A DNA stretch of 64,000 bases from Dactylellina haptotyla (taxonomy: Eukaryota; Ascomycota; Orbiliomycetes; Orbiliales; Orbiliaceae), in contig CM062386.1 of the NCBI GenBank assembly GCA_031310005.1, forward strand, positions 372,001-436,000. Reading direction: 5' to 3'. Of the stretch, positions 11,817-24,700 are shown one piece after another. Positions within the stretch are counted from its first letter, which is position 1, and every line of letters starts with the position of its first letter. The translations under genes were made by a program, and so were the position numbers. The notes beneath the pieces were generated by a model. It was not told the origin of the DNA. It was given only the letters and a program-made list of their open reading frames with translations, and did no database searches.

Positions 11817-12306
11817 TCTAGTATCGCGACAATGTCGGCGTGTATTGACTGCAGTGGTGCTTATTTTTAGTCATTATCTCATATTCTCATGCCCCACGTG
11901 GCTCTATTGTTAAAGAACTTGTTCGAACCCTATAGGATTCGCAAAGCTTCTTTGATGTTTCGTGTTAATTACTTTTTAATTTTCGCGACGGAGATGTTTT
12001 GCGAAAGTTCTGACGCTTGCAGGTAGGATAACAACACAGGTTGACGTTGCATTTTTCGCCGTGTACACCAATGGACTTGACCGTATCCGCTCTTAGAGCT
12101 AGAATTGCGGGCAATGTATTAGTTCCATTAAGCGGCAAAGCCGAATTCTTCCATCCTATAGTTGCTTTTGGATGTTTAGATGTTATTGCTTCAAATCTAT
12201 ATTTGGTTTCAATTTCAAACATACTCTAACACCTGGAGCAGCTGGAGGACCATTGTTATATCGTTAAAGGGTAATTAGATCGAGGTCGGTCAAAGTAGAG
12301 ACTGAC
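11817..12306. promoter_or_regulatory. Shared divergent promoter of two secreted-protein paralogues
   Basis: 490 bp between two start codons facing away from each other. The arrangement allows coordinated expression. No repeated operator was recognised. Confidence 0.45.
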
Positions 12307-13767
12307 ATGCTTGGCCCTAAATTATCTCTGGGATTTACCTTGATCTGGAGTATTCTCATGAAAGGCGCTGTCGCTCCTGGTTCAGAATGCGGCTTACCTA
12401 GAACCGATGACGTGGAATCGGAGAGCGATTTGGATGCCCTTGATATCGTCTTAGGAAACCCCGGACAAGGAGTTCACCCCGATACTTTATCTCGAATCTT
12501 AAGCCAAAATGAGGATTCACTTGGTCGATTGCGTACGTTATACCCCGGAACTAGAGCGGCGCCCTCTCAAAACGACTGGACACCAGAGCTTAATTCTATC
12601 GGGGTCCGACGGCAGGCATGGAACGATTTTGTAACTGGTTTAGGAGGGAAGAAAACCAATCCTGTTGAGAGCTTTATCGAACAGTCCCGTATGGTGATCC
12701 AATACACCGCCGACATAGACAAATTATTCAAACTTCTCCAAGATATCGAGTCCACCTCGATCGGAAAGCAGATATGGGCGAAATTACATGAAGCATTCAT
12801 CGACAATGTTATGATTTTCTATACGAACCCAAATTATAAGCCCAGCTTACCACCATCAGCTCAAAACAAACCCGGCCTCTTCGATAACAGCGTACTATCG
12901 CCTCCACCGGGAACGAGTCCCGAGGCAATGCGTGCAAATGTGGAGATCCTGCTCAAAAAGATGTTTTCATTTGACGACGATAACGGAAGGTCGAATAATA
13001 TAATCCTCTCTGACGACGTCTTTCTGGCAGCATGGCAACGTCTTCGAGTGGCATACGGCCTGGCGAATAAATATCTGACAGGACTTTTAAACCCCTTTAT
13101 GAAAGAAGATGTCGAGAATCGGTATCCGAAGCTTGTTGATAGGCTCACGCCTAACACTTTACCCCGTCCAGCCGGGCTTTGGAGGCGACAAGGGGATCCA
13201 AACTACGGATACGAAGAATATTACTGCGATAAATATGGCAAAAGTTATACTCCCTTAGGAGCGAACATCAATTGGTGGAGGAGATGGAAGTATGAGTCAA
13301 CGCCGGGAGTACCGGTGCCGACTTTACTTCTGGCCTTACACGGCACGATAACAGGATTGATTCGAGGAAGTTTAGCATTCATCTTCGAACTCATGGCTGA
13401 TATTTCTCTCCGAGCCAACGAACTGAGCTTGAACTCCAGTACCCCGGATCCAACTTTCGCCATATTAGATCTATTGAAGGGCAAAACAGGATCAGAAATC
13501 TGCATATCGGATAACGTAGACTTCTTGAAGAGATACCCGGAGAGATACGGATCGATGTATTTAGCGACGGTTCCGGGGTACTCTCGAGGGCGGGAAGACT
13601 GGGATGACGAAGCTGAGATGAAAAAGTTCACTTGGAGAGAAGCAACCCAAGGTTCCTGGAATCCTTGCTTCAAGGGTAAATACGATTCTACAAATCTTGA
13701 TTTGATCGATGATCATGATAGTTATAAAGCCGCCTTGCAACAGAGGTTGCGTCAACTGGGGTTGTAA
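12307..13767 (+). CDS. Predicted secreted protein, paralogue of the gene at 10362-11816
   Basis: An intronless frame of 486 residues with an N-terminal signal-like segment (about residues 7-23, SLGFTLIWSILMKGAVA). An acidic stretch follows (DDVESESDLDALD), then a largely helical body. The segment LHGTITGLIRGSLAFIFELMADISLRANEL is hydrophobic enough to be an amphipathic or membrane-contacting helix pair and is the best-conserved part shared with the paralogue. I see no catalytic motif and no known family. The gene has the same length, polarity of motifs and lack of introns as its neighbour, supporting a common origin. Confidence 0.7.
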   Translation: MLGPKLSLGFTLIWSILMKGAVAPGSECGLPRTDDVESESDLDALDIVLGNPGQGVHPDTLSRILSQNEDSLGRLRTLYPGTRAAPSQNDWTPELNSIGVRRQAWNDFVTGLGGKKTNPVESFIEQSRMVIQYTADIDKLFKLLQDIESTSIGKQIWAKLHEAFIDNVMIFYTNPNYKPSLPPSAQNKPGLFDNSVLSPPPGTSPEAMRANVEILLKKMFSFDDDNGRSNNIILSDDVFLAAWQRLRVAYGLANKYLTGLLNPFMKEDVENRYPKLVDRLTPNTLPRPAGLWRRQGDPNYGYEEYYCDKYGKSYTPLGANINWWRRWKYESTPGVPVPTLLLALHGTITGLIRGSLAFIFELMADISLRANELSLNSSTPDPTFAILDLLKGKTGSEICISDNVDFLKRYPERYGSMYLATVPGYSRGREDWDDEAEMKKFTWREATQGSWNPCFKGKYDSTNLDLIDDHDSYKAALQQRLRQLGL

Positions 13768-14047
13768 TCCCAGGGAAACAAGCCATTGCACCATAATAGG
13801 ATGAAAGGCTTTGGAAGTATAGATCTGCTGCTAAGCCTGCTCTAATACTGGAAGAGTACAGGGATAATATAATAATTGGATATATATTTTATTTTTGAAT
13901 TAAAATTTTAACGAATACCAGAGACTCGCTAGAATATACGTAGCCAGACATAAAAATTGGTATACATGGGATCGCATCCATAGAAATAAGAAGAAATTGC
14001 GATATTTTGTTCTATTCGGATAAAATAGTAGTAGTTCTACCAGGTCT

Positions 14048-14698
14048 TCAAAATAGATTCCATCCGCAGTAGAGATCGGACGAAAACCGTCCACTCCACG
14101 AGTTCGCGTCAAACCAAATATATTTAGATTGCATATCTCTCAAGTTCTCGTCGTGATGTGGGTACTGAGCTGATTGCGCGTCTCCGGCAGAATCGAGGAA
14201 GAAGAAGCTGTAATCTTCAACAAAGTTGGTCAAAATTGAAAATTTAAGTAACCGTTCTCCAGTTTGTGAATTAGGTGCCCATAAAACGTCGTTTAGTGTG
14301 AATGGCATTTTGTATTCGGTCCCCCACTTGCCTTTAATCTTCGAATTAACGGTGATATTTTGATTTAGTTCACCAAAGGTAATTTGAAGAGTACGGTTGA
14401 AATTTCCGCTCATCTTGTCCACGAAGATGATCTTTGACGCCGAGCTTGGCATCCACGCCGAGATTGGAGGCTTCCAAAATGCCTGCACTGAGAATGATAC
14501 ACTCTGTTCCAGTGTCGCACCCATCTTAACCCATCCTCCTGGTTTAACTGTGAATGGTGCCGTTAACTCTGAGGGTGGTGCTACAATAGCTTTTGTTTTT
14601 ACAACTTTACTTGTTGCTGGGACCGCATCGGCATAGAAAGGCGCAAAAGCGAAGGAGAGGACGATAATATAATTAAGATATGAGATAAAGGCCAACAT
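14048..14698 (-). CDS. Secreted hypothetical protein
   Basis: A single frame of 216 residues. Residues 1-25 (hydrophobic core YIIVLSFAFAPF, cleavage likely after DA) form a clear signal peptide. The mature part is beta-strand-like (SFSVQAFWKPPISAW, KIIFVDKMSGNFNRTLQITF) with a few N-glycosylation sequons (NRT, NIT) and only one cysteine, near the C-terminus (DLYCGWNLF). No known domain is recognised. It lies next to the PKS-NRPS 3' end but is transcribed from its own promoter. Its role could be cell-wall or host-interface related, which is inference. Confidence 0.65.
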   Translation of the reverse strand: MLAFISYLNYIIVLSFAFAPFYADAVPATSKVVKTKAIVAPPSELTAPFTVKPGGWVKMGATLEQSVSFSVQAFWKPPISAWMPSSASKIIFVDKMSGNFNRTLQITFGELNQNITVNSKIKGKWGTEYKMPFTLNDVLWAPNSQTGERLLKFSILTNFVEDYSFFFLDSAGDAQSAQYPHHDENLRDMQSKYIWFDANSWSGRFSSDLYCGWNLF

Positions 14699-15772
14699 CT
14701 TGGTGGAATTTCTAGATATTTAGATACGAAAAGATGTATCGGTAGAATGAGTTTATCTCTTTTGTAGGTGCACGGTGCCCTTAATCGGTGGCTAGATGGA
14801 ATGTCGCCAGCTGTGCACTTGGTGACGAACAATGTAGCCGGGAATGTTGGAAGGTTTTATAATCCAGAGCTATCTTTTTGATATGTATGTTGCACGCTAC
14901 GATATATATGCCCGTCCTTTCCTCCTCGGGACAAATATGCAAGGGGAAATAGATCAACACACGTGCACACTTCAAGGAAATTGGTGTCAATTCCACAAAG
15001 ATATTCACAATAATGTTAGTTTAAGGGTAGCTCACAGGCGGAAGATTCCTTGCCCTGGCGGAGCCTCACGTCCATAAGCGAGGGGAAGATTGAACAGCCA
15101 GGTTCTATTGTGGTTAGCGAGCCTTGGCTTTGGCGAGAGTTTTCAGGCTTTGATGAGAGAGCCGGCCAATGACGGAACTTATATTGCGTCAACCTCTCGA
15201 ATTCAGCCAGGGAAGTTTTTGGAGGAACCGGAATTCCGGAAGTGCTTCTAAAGTAGATGCTTAAGTTTGAAATAATATAGTCTCTGATGTAATTAGTGGC
15301 GAGATATTATGATTATGTTGAATTTGTGACTTATGATGTCAACTACGAGGAATTTTTGAAACCTTCAAGGCAATTTGGCCTGAAAAACGCCTTCGAATTT
15401 GGGGAATGCAGTGCAGTTCTAGCTTAATCGGTCAGCTATAGTCTCTAGCTTAGCTTAGGCCTTAGAGGACCAGTTGCTACGGCGATAGCCGTTTTTCGGT
15501 TCAGTGTCAACATGTTCTAGATCTCGCAATATATTTCGGTTACCTTTGGGTCTAACTCTTAAATTTGAGTGGCTGATGTCGGGAGTTTTCTTATTTTACT
15601 CAAAATTTCCGATATTAAAAAGTCACGGCGATAATATAAGATCTAAATTTGTGACTCTTTTTATTATACCCGATGTTCTATATACGTACAAAATAAACAC
15701 GCTAATTATACAGCAATAAACCAATAGTTGAAACAGCGCTATCTATCGTAAAAAAGTTCAAAAACTAACTAC
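14699..15772. other. Gene-free stretch downstream of the PKS-NRPS
   Basis: About 1.07 kb with only short frames. It holds the promoter of the secreted-protein gene at 14698 and the 3' flank of the PKS-NRPS. Confidence 0.5.
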
Positions 15773-18700
15773 TTAAACAAATCCCGGTCTTCCAATGATC
15801 ATCTTGCGTACAAAGGAAGATTCCAATGCTGGTGGTTTGAGGCCATTCTTCTCCAAGAGCGCAAGGGTTTCGTCTGCCTTTAGTTCGAAGGGAACCCAAC
15901 CGGCGGTATGCCAGCGTTCAAGTACCTCGGCCATCATCGTAATCTCCGTATCATTGAGATTTCTGAGTGCTGCAAACCATTCTGCTGGGTCCGCAGAAAC
16001 CATAGGGGTACCGGCATACGACGTTTCCAGTACTTTTGGCAGGTCTGTGTAGAGTTTGTGTTGGCCGCTAATAACATGGTAGATATTCGCTGTCTTCTCA
16101 GTTGGTAGTTGCGAGAGTAGGTGAATACTCTGTACCAAGAAGTCTACAGAGACCCATGACATACCACCTCCCTTCTGGCTTGAGAAGTCTGGAACCATAC
16201 CGACTTGGAAACTGGCTTCCAATATACGTCTATTGATATCGGTGCGTCCAACGGGTTGGCCAGTGGTAGGAGATCCGGCACACATGCAAGATCTGTAAAT
16301 TGTGACTGGAATGCCATGTTCGGCCGCTTTCAAGAGAACGGCTTCACAGGCCCATCTGCACTTCAAGTAGCCAAGGGTGCTATCCGCGCCAGGTGTCATA
16401 TTGTTGACGTCTCGTTCGTCTTGGCGTATTTCTCCCTTGAGCTGGGTAGTGTTCCAGCTCTGGCGTATTTCTCCCTTGAGCTGGGTAGTGTTCCAGCTCT
16501 GGAGATGCGGCACCCCCCAGGTGGACAAGTAGTGGATGTGTTTGGTTTTGGCACTTCGAGCCAGCTTGATAAGGAATCTGACAGAACCGAGATTGGCAGC
16601 TCGGATATCTTGGTAGTTCTTCAACAAGCTAACTTCAGAATCAACGTGATAGATAGTATCGACCAGCTTGGATAGAGTGTCAATCTTGGTAGTATCCAGA
16701 CTCAAGGTCTCGTGAGCGAGACTTCCAGCGTACACGACCACTCTGTCAAAGGCTTGTGATTGTAGAGTGTCGTAGAGCTTCCAGTTTTTGAGAGCGGTTA
16801 CAACATTTTGCAAAGCTGTTTTATCGTCCTGTGCGGGTACAGCAACACAGTACACCTTGTAGTCTGTATTCACCAAGAGATGGTGCAGGAAATGGACACC
16901 AGCCATGCTGCATGCACCAGTAAGCGCAACGACAGATGAGTTGGACGGATTTGGCTTGAAACCGGTCCAATCGATATCAAGTGACGCTTCTTTCTCCCAA
17001 TCGACATGATCCTGTGTAAAGTTAGTCAGCATAGGGAATTTTCTAGGATTTCTAGGTAGTTTACTTACCGAGCGCTTTGAAGGTGCGTTAACAAGTTCGA
17101 AGTCTCCACGATATTTAGGGTGAGCGAGGACTAATTCTTCCATGCCCGCCAGTGTGGGCTGAGCAAACATGTCGCCAAGAGATATGGAAACTCCTAAAGA
17201 TGCCTCAATGCCCTTCTGAACCGAAATCAGAACGAGAGAATGGCCTCCCATCTCGAAGAAGTTATCTGTTGGCTGGACGTGTTTATTAAGTGATAGAGTT
17301 TCTTTCCAGACATCTGAGATGGCCTTCTGTACTGGTGGAAGTACCGGTTCTGCGGAATCCGAATCGCTTGAATTAGAGATTGTTTGTTTTGGGGGGTCCA
17401 TAGCAGCCAGCGCTTTGTAGTCGGTCTTTCCTGTAACAGAAAGTGGCATTTTGTCCAAGAGCTTGAAGATACCAGGTATCATATATACCGGGAGCCTAGC
17501 TTTCAAGGAAATTCGTAGGAAACTAACAACCTCACTACTAATTTCGGCAGAAAGAGCTGTTGAGGTCAAATATGCAACCAATTGATCGGGTTCGCTGTAA
17601 TAGACAACGGCCACTTGTGACAGCTGCAATGAGAACTTTTCATCTGCGTCGGTTCGAATGATGTCCCAGATTGCATTTTCGATCTCTCCGAGTTCAGTAC
17701 GCATACCACGGATTTTGACTTGACGGTCGCTACCGATTCGACCAAGGAATTCAAGTTCTCCATTTGACAATAAGCGCAAAGAGTCTCCAGTTCCGTAGAG
17801 TCTTCCCCAGCCGGCCTGACGCTCGGCCTCAGTGCAGAACGGATTCTCGATGAAAGCTTTGGCAGTGATGTCGGGGCGATTGAGATACCCATCATTGACA
17901 GTAAGCCCTCCGATGAAAAGCTCACCGGGGAACCCGATTGGAGCTTCTTTAAGGTTTTCATCTAGAATATAGAAATTTGAAGGCTGAAGTGGGCCACCAA
18001 GGGGCATCCTAACCCTATTAGTATGGGCGGAGGTCAACCTTTAAAATGTTAGCTCAGACCTTCCACTGAATTTTATTATTATTATAATCATGTTGAAAGA
18101 TACTCACTCTATAAGACAGTTGGCGATCGTAGTTTCTGTAGGTCCGTATCCATTATAGAATCGGGCAGTTGGGAGATTCAAGCCCAAAAGAGATTTGACC
18201 AAGTGGCTGGTTACCGCCTCGCCGCCAAGCACAAGATTTCTTAGAGAGGCCCAAGAATGAAGTCGACTCGAGTTATTTGCTGCAAGCATAGCTTTGATTT
18301 GTGTTGGGGTGAATATACACGAGCTGATCTTGTTGTCAACGAGGAAGTCGATCATCAATGGTGGCGAATATCGGACTAAGATTTATTAGTAAAATGCAAC
18401 AAAGCTTTGGCACGAGACTAAGACTTTACCTTCTCGAGAAGCCACAGCAACTGTTGACCCAAGGAGGAGCATTCCAAAGATAGCAGGGAACGACATGTCA
18501 AATACCATTGCGGAGGACAAAAGACCAATGTCTTCGCTTGTGTTTCCTAATCTCTTAAACCATCCTTCCTCTTGGTGTCTTAAACTGCCATGACGGATCT
18601 TGACACCCTTAGGGCGGCCAGTCGACCCACTAGTGAAGATACAGCTAACGTAATCGTCGTTCTTCAATGGCCTAGAAAGTACTGGTTCGGACGCATCTTC

Positions 18701-21700
18701 GTCGGTGAAACCAGATATTTCAAAGATATTGGAAGCCTGAATACCAGAAGTTAAAAGGTTCTGGATTCTGCGATCAGTTTTGGAATCTACTAGAACCCTG
18801 GTGATATTGGTGTCCTCGACCATTGAGCTGATACGGTCCTCAGGATAGTCAGGGTCAATAGGTGTATAAGTTGCTCCAGCTTTGACAATGCCGACAATAC
18901 CAACCACCATATAAGCGTTCTGCTCGGTGCATATTCCCACACAATCACCCGGTTTAATGCCATCTTTGATAAGGCGGTTGGCAATCTGATTCGCTCGGGT
19001 GTTGAGCTCTGCAAAGGTGAGGGATTGCGTTTCATCGATGATAGCAGTCTTGTTGCTGTATTTTCGAGCAGTCTCTTCGATGAGAGCTGGGAAAAGTGGC
19101 AAAGAAAGACAGCTGTAATCTATTTCTGGCTGCAGGAATTTTTTAATGACGGCTTTGTCGGCGTCCGAGACCAAAGGTACCTCTGTGAGTAGACAAGAAG
19201 CATCAATCATGACGTTGGCGACCATTGCCTGGAAGACATGTGCAAACTCCTCCATGCCAGCGATATCATATATCGCACTGTCGAATTCGAAAGAACACGC
19301 CAAAGAACCCGCTTCGGTTTCCTCAATCTCCAAAGCCAAATCACATTGGGTCTTTGCGTTGAAGTGGTCGTAGTTGGTAAATTGGAAAGATCCATAGTCA
19401 ACTTCGGGGAAAACACCCTCTACCAAGTAGTTGACAACAACCTGGAAGACTGGATTATGGCTGGTGTTTCGTTTGATATCAAGTTTCTGTAGCAAGAAGT
19501 CAAGCGGAACGGCTCTATGTTCATAGGCTCCAAGGCAAGAGTCACGAACATTTTCTAAAACGTCGTCATATGTGTTGTCTTCGGAGAACTTGCACCGGAT
19601 CGCCAGCATGTTTACAGTGAATCCGACAAGGCGATCGAAGGCGGAATGTCCTCTGTCACCGTCGGCGATACCAATAACGACGTCCATATCGTTTGTAAGC
19701 CTGTGGATAAGGGTGGCAAGTGCTGAGGTTAGGAACATGAAAGGGGTAACAGCCTTAACTCGGCAGAACTCTTTGATTTCAGTCGTCAAGTCAGCATTAA
19801 TAGAGAACCAAACTTTATCGACGGCTCCCTGCTTGACAGTTGGCCGGCTCAACCTAAGGGCATTGGGTAGAAGCGATACCGAGTCTGGGATACCCTTCAA
19901 GTTGTTTGTCCAGTAGTCAATGTGTGGCTTGATAACACTATCATCCGCCAACCAAGATTCCTGCCACAAAGTGTAGTCGATAAATTGATATGGCACAGGC
20001 TCCAGAGGGATCTCAGTTCCTGAAACCAGGGCCTGATAGATCTTAGAAGTCTCATCGAAGATAGTTTGAGACGATGCTCTATCCCACGCCAAGTGATGAG
20101 AAGCAAGGAAAAAGCGCCAGTTATCTGGGGATTTGAGGAGCCAGCCGCGTACAAGTTCGCCCTGTTCTAAGTTGAAAACGTGGTTTTTAGCCAAGTTTGT
20201 TACATGGGCAAATTTATCATCAGCGCGAACATCATCCCACTCGAGGACTGTAAGATTGAACGATGGATTCGCAACTGGGATTTGCTGTGCGCCTTGAGCA
20301 GTGTTCTGAATCTTTGAATGAAGAACTTCGTGGCGTTCAACCAGCAAAGACCAAGCCTTGGCGAAAATCTCAATATCGACTATTCCGGAAATATGGCAGA
20401 CGAGAAGGAGATTGTAAACAGTCTTGTCTTCCAAAAAATTCTGAAGAAACCAAAGTCTTTGCTGCGAGTGCGAAATTGGGCGTGTGACTAGATCTGTATA
20501 ATGTTTTGGTGCTGGAATCACGGATGTATTTGCAGCCGAGGCTCCGCCAGTAGGTGTTAATTTGCCCAGGACACGAGCGATCAAAGCATTGAGAGATTTA
20601 CATCCCAATATATCGAAAACGGGCACATCAACCGATGTTTCTATGAATGGGTTAGGCTTGAAACCAAAAAAATAATCCCGATCAGTGGACTCACCTTTAA
20701 AGAACCAGTATCGACATGTCACGGCGCTCAACGAATCAAGCCCGTATGTAGCAAGTGCTGAAGTTGGGTCGATTGCAGAAACCTCATACCCAAGCATGGC
20801 TGCCAAGGCTTTGCTGAATGCCTTCAGGAGAGTTGCATGTGCCGTAGTAGCATCCTGGCTTTGAATTTGTTCTAGTAAAGAGATATCGGCATCGCGGGAA
20901 CCGGCCAAGTCAAGTTGATGGGAAAACAGGAAGCCGAAGTCTGGATAATCAGCCCAGAACAATTGAGTTTGCCACTCCTTGGCTTTAATCTGGTCGTTGA
21001 TCTTTTCAAACATTTCGAAACCAGTAGAAAGCAGTGGTGTGGTGCGTTGGACATAGGGCAGAACTGCGGCCTCCATGATGTTATCCAAGTGCTGTCCTTC
21101 CAGCTGAGAAAGACCCGTTTGCTTCAAGGTACGTAAAATGTCATCCTTTCCTTCAATTACACCGACTCCGGCTGTAGAAAAGAAATTAGTCGTCTGAATT
21201 TAAAGATATATCGATAATACTTACTCATAACTCCTAATGCAATGGCAACAGCAGGGAGGTTCTTGGTGTGGCGATAAGCCGCCAACGCATTCTGGAAAGA
21301 GTTTCCAACAACATAATTTCCTTGGGCGCGGTTACCAATAAGACTGGATATTGAGGAGAACATGATAAAGAAATCGAGAGGATCCTCTGCTGTTAGCTCG
21401 TGGAGAATCCAACTGGAAACGATCTTGACCTGAACTGCCTGGTCCCATTGTTTGTTAGTCATGCTGAGCATTGGCGCATCTCCGAGGACCATAGCCATGT
21501 TGATAACACCACGAATAGGTTGCGAGGGAGCTGCTTGTCGAATGATATTGAGAGCCTTTTTGGTGGCTTCATGGTTGCAACCATCAGCCTTCACGGCGGT
21601 AACAGTTGCTGGACCGTAGATACGATTGATTTTATCAATCTGCTTCTGACTCTCAGGAGAACAGGTTCCTGAACGACTAAGGCAGAAGACGTGGCGTGCG

Positions 21701-24700
21701 CCGTTCGAAACCATCCAGGAGCATACATGTAAGCCCAGACCGCCCAGACCACCAAGGATGATATAGGCTGCCTCGTCGCTAAATAGACTTGAGCGCCTTT
21801 GAGATCGTACCAGCACACTTTCACGTATAATCTGGTTGGTGGCGTGGTTTATAACAATAGAAAACTCCGGGCCATTCAGGATCTTATCAGATGCAGATTG
21901 GATCTGGGAAATATGGATGATAGTAGGCGAAACTGCGATAGAAGAGTTCTTGATATGGATAGCGGCGCTCTTGAGAATAGTGGCAGCGTTTCGGGAGAGA
22001 ATACTCTCAATATTTACGATGCGTCCATTCAGGAGAACTCCCCTCTTCGGATCGGTCGTGATGACAAAGTCTGAGTCTTGTTCTTGACAAATGCTTACAC
22101 TCCAAGAGTTGGAGAGTGCTGAGAAGACGGATTGGAGAATTGGAGACAATGTCTTGATAGCAACCTTGTCGCCTTCCCTGATGCGGGCACTGTGCTCTAA
22201 AATGCAAATTCCAGAAACAAAGGCGCCGAATAAGCTAACTGCTTTAGACGACTCAAGGCTATTAGGGATCAGCATGATATTACTGTGGGGAACAGTGATA
22301 ACGGATTGATGTGCACCAAGGTGCCATCCAACAACTTGTTCGTCAGTGACATCCCCCACGATTCTGCCCGCAAAGAACTGGCCCAAACCCTCCAATGGCT
22401 GAAGATGACCGACCTCACCATTCATAAGCATCAGGTCTCTCATATCAACCAACGAAGAATCGACCATGACCTGAACCATTCCATCTTTTTGAGTCTCAGC
22501 AGATGGCATATGAGAGACCAGAGATAGTTCTTCATTTTGGATAAGACGAACTTGATGGGAGTAATCTTTTGGAACATTGACTGTAGATCTTGCTGGGAGC
22601 AGACCGAGATTGGTGGACATATCGTCATCAGGCTGGAATCTAGGAACTTGGGTGCCAAATTTGTTGATAAGAATTTCGGTTTCGCAATCTCCGTTTCTCA
22701 ACTGTTCGTATTCTTTCCGAATAATATGCTGGAGTAGTGACGGGTTCGAGATATCTTCTAATATCAGGTGTGAGACTCGGATATCAGGCTGTTCATTCTT
22801 GAAAGTCTTGAGAAGACCTCCTGCCAAACTAGTGTAAGGGTTCGCTTCGGAACGTCTGGAGACCCAGAGTAAGTTCTTTGCAGCCCGCAAGGTTGATTGA
22901 AGTAATGGTAGAACATCTGCGCCGGGCCAAGTTGCCAAGACTGACTTGTTGGCATTGTCGACGATGATGACATCCAGCTTGTTGGAGCCGTTTGGTGCAA
23001 GCGAATCTTCCGAAATTTCACTTAACTTGAAGGATTTTGAGCCTTCCAATGAGGCAAGCAAGGCTGGATATTCAGAGGCATTCTCGGAGATGATAGCAAT
23101 TTCTGAGGGCTGTTGACCATTTCCAGCAGAATTTCGCCTCTTGCAGAGAACCCAATCGTGATCATCACTGCCGAATTCAACAGAACAGATGACTTCGAGC
23201 TCCTCAGATATCATAGCACGCTCGAGATCGTCAGCAATTCTAACGCACACCAAACCATTGGGTGCTAGATTAGAAAGATATGCGGAAGACCAAGATGATG
23301 TCATCAAGAGATGAAGTTTGATGGAACCATCTAATTCTTGAGTACTATGAATATGCTGCGAAGGTTCGATTGAGGAATCTCCGAGAATCTGTAGAGAACG
23401 ACATCTTGAACGTTTATGATTATGGATCAAATTCAGGTTCTCGGCAACAGCTTGATGGAAGTGTTTTGGGACGTCAATAGCAACATCAGCCATCGGCCAT
23501 TTGTGTGTGATTAGTCTCAGGCAGACATCTAAAGGCATGCGCTTAGATGATGCCAACCTGGTGATGTCCAACTCGTATTCCGGTCGGAAGAAGAGGGATC
23601 CCAATGTTGGCACCCGGTGGGCGAGACCATTAGACTCCCATTCCATCTGAGCCATTTGCAGCGTACAGCTCGAGGTGGCGATTCGAAGACCCGTTTTGGT
23701 CTTATTAGTACTTACCTGGTCCACCTCGATCTCGAAGCTGTCTTGGCTAGCAGAAGACTCACTAGGCCCAAATTGGATCGAAGAAATCTGTTTCAAGCCA
23801 TAGATGAGAGGGATACTCTGGCCTAGGAAAGAAACTCTTGGAAGTCCAAGAACAACTTCTAATAGAGTAGGGTCGATGGGATAGCCTTCGAAATTCGAAC
23901 TAGCATCGGAGAAGTGACCCTTAGCTCCTTGAGCGTTCAGGATTAAGTTTTCAAAGCTCTCCAATTGTTCAGGTTGCAGCAATCCCAGAGAAATCGCGTC
24001 CTCAGCGAGAGAATTCTGTTTCGTAGCTTCGATAGCTGACTGGTTTTTGATGTTGGCCATGGAATCCAAGAATCTGAAACTTCCTTTGCAGTGTCGGACC
24101 CAATCTCCGGTCGCACCTTCGGATATAATCTCGAAGGAATAGTGTAGGTCATCCTTGCGTTGTGTGTTGAAATGGAACTCGATAGCATGATCGTCATCCT
24201 TGAAATTGGAAAGTGGGAAGAGTGTCTCGACTGTCAAATCTTGCAAGTCGAGAATTGGATGATCTAGTGCACCGGTGGACTGCAGTTGTCGTGCTGCCTC
24301 GTAGGCCATGAGAACATAGCCAGTTATGGGAAATGACTGCAATCCATTCTGTTTCATGTCCTTCAGCCAGGATACTTCTCTCAGCATCAATATGTTCCTC
24401 CATCTTGGATGCATAGGAGTGTCATCAGCGGACCGTGCACCGAGTATCTCGTGGCGTGGGAACTGCCTGAACCGTTGATTTTTGCTGACTCTGCTCTCTG
24501 CCCAGTGGACGGCACTGTGGTCCCAAGCGTAGCGGGGTAGATTCGTCAGTACTTGTCCAATCTGGTGGTTGCATTTCAAATCCTCGACCTCTTCGAGTCC
24601 ATTGACGAGTCCGCCACTGCAGGGGAGCCCGCCGATGATAAGCTGACCAGAAGACTCCAGCAAAGCTTCGAAATCTGGCTTGCCGCGAGAGCATGATCCG

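Noticed and set aside
23647-23715. A 69-nt in-frame intron candidate in the DH-like region (GTAAGT donor)
   Set aside because: The enclosed residues fit the domain as coding sequence and the branch-like ACTAAT lies too close to the donor.
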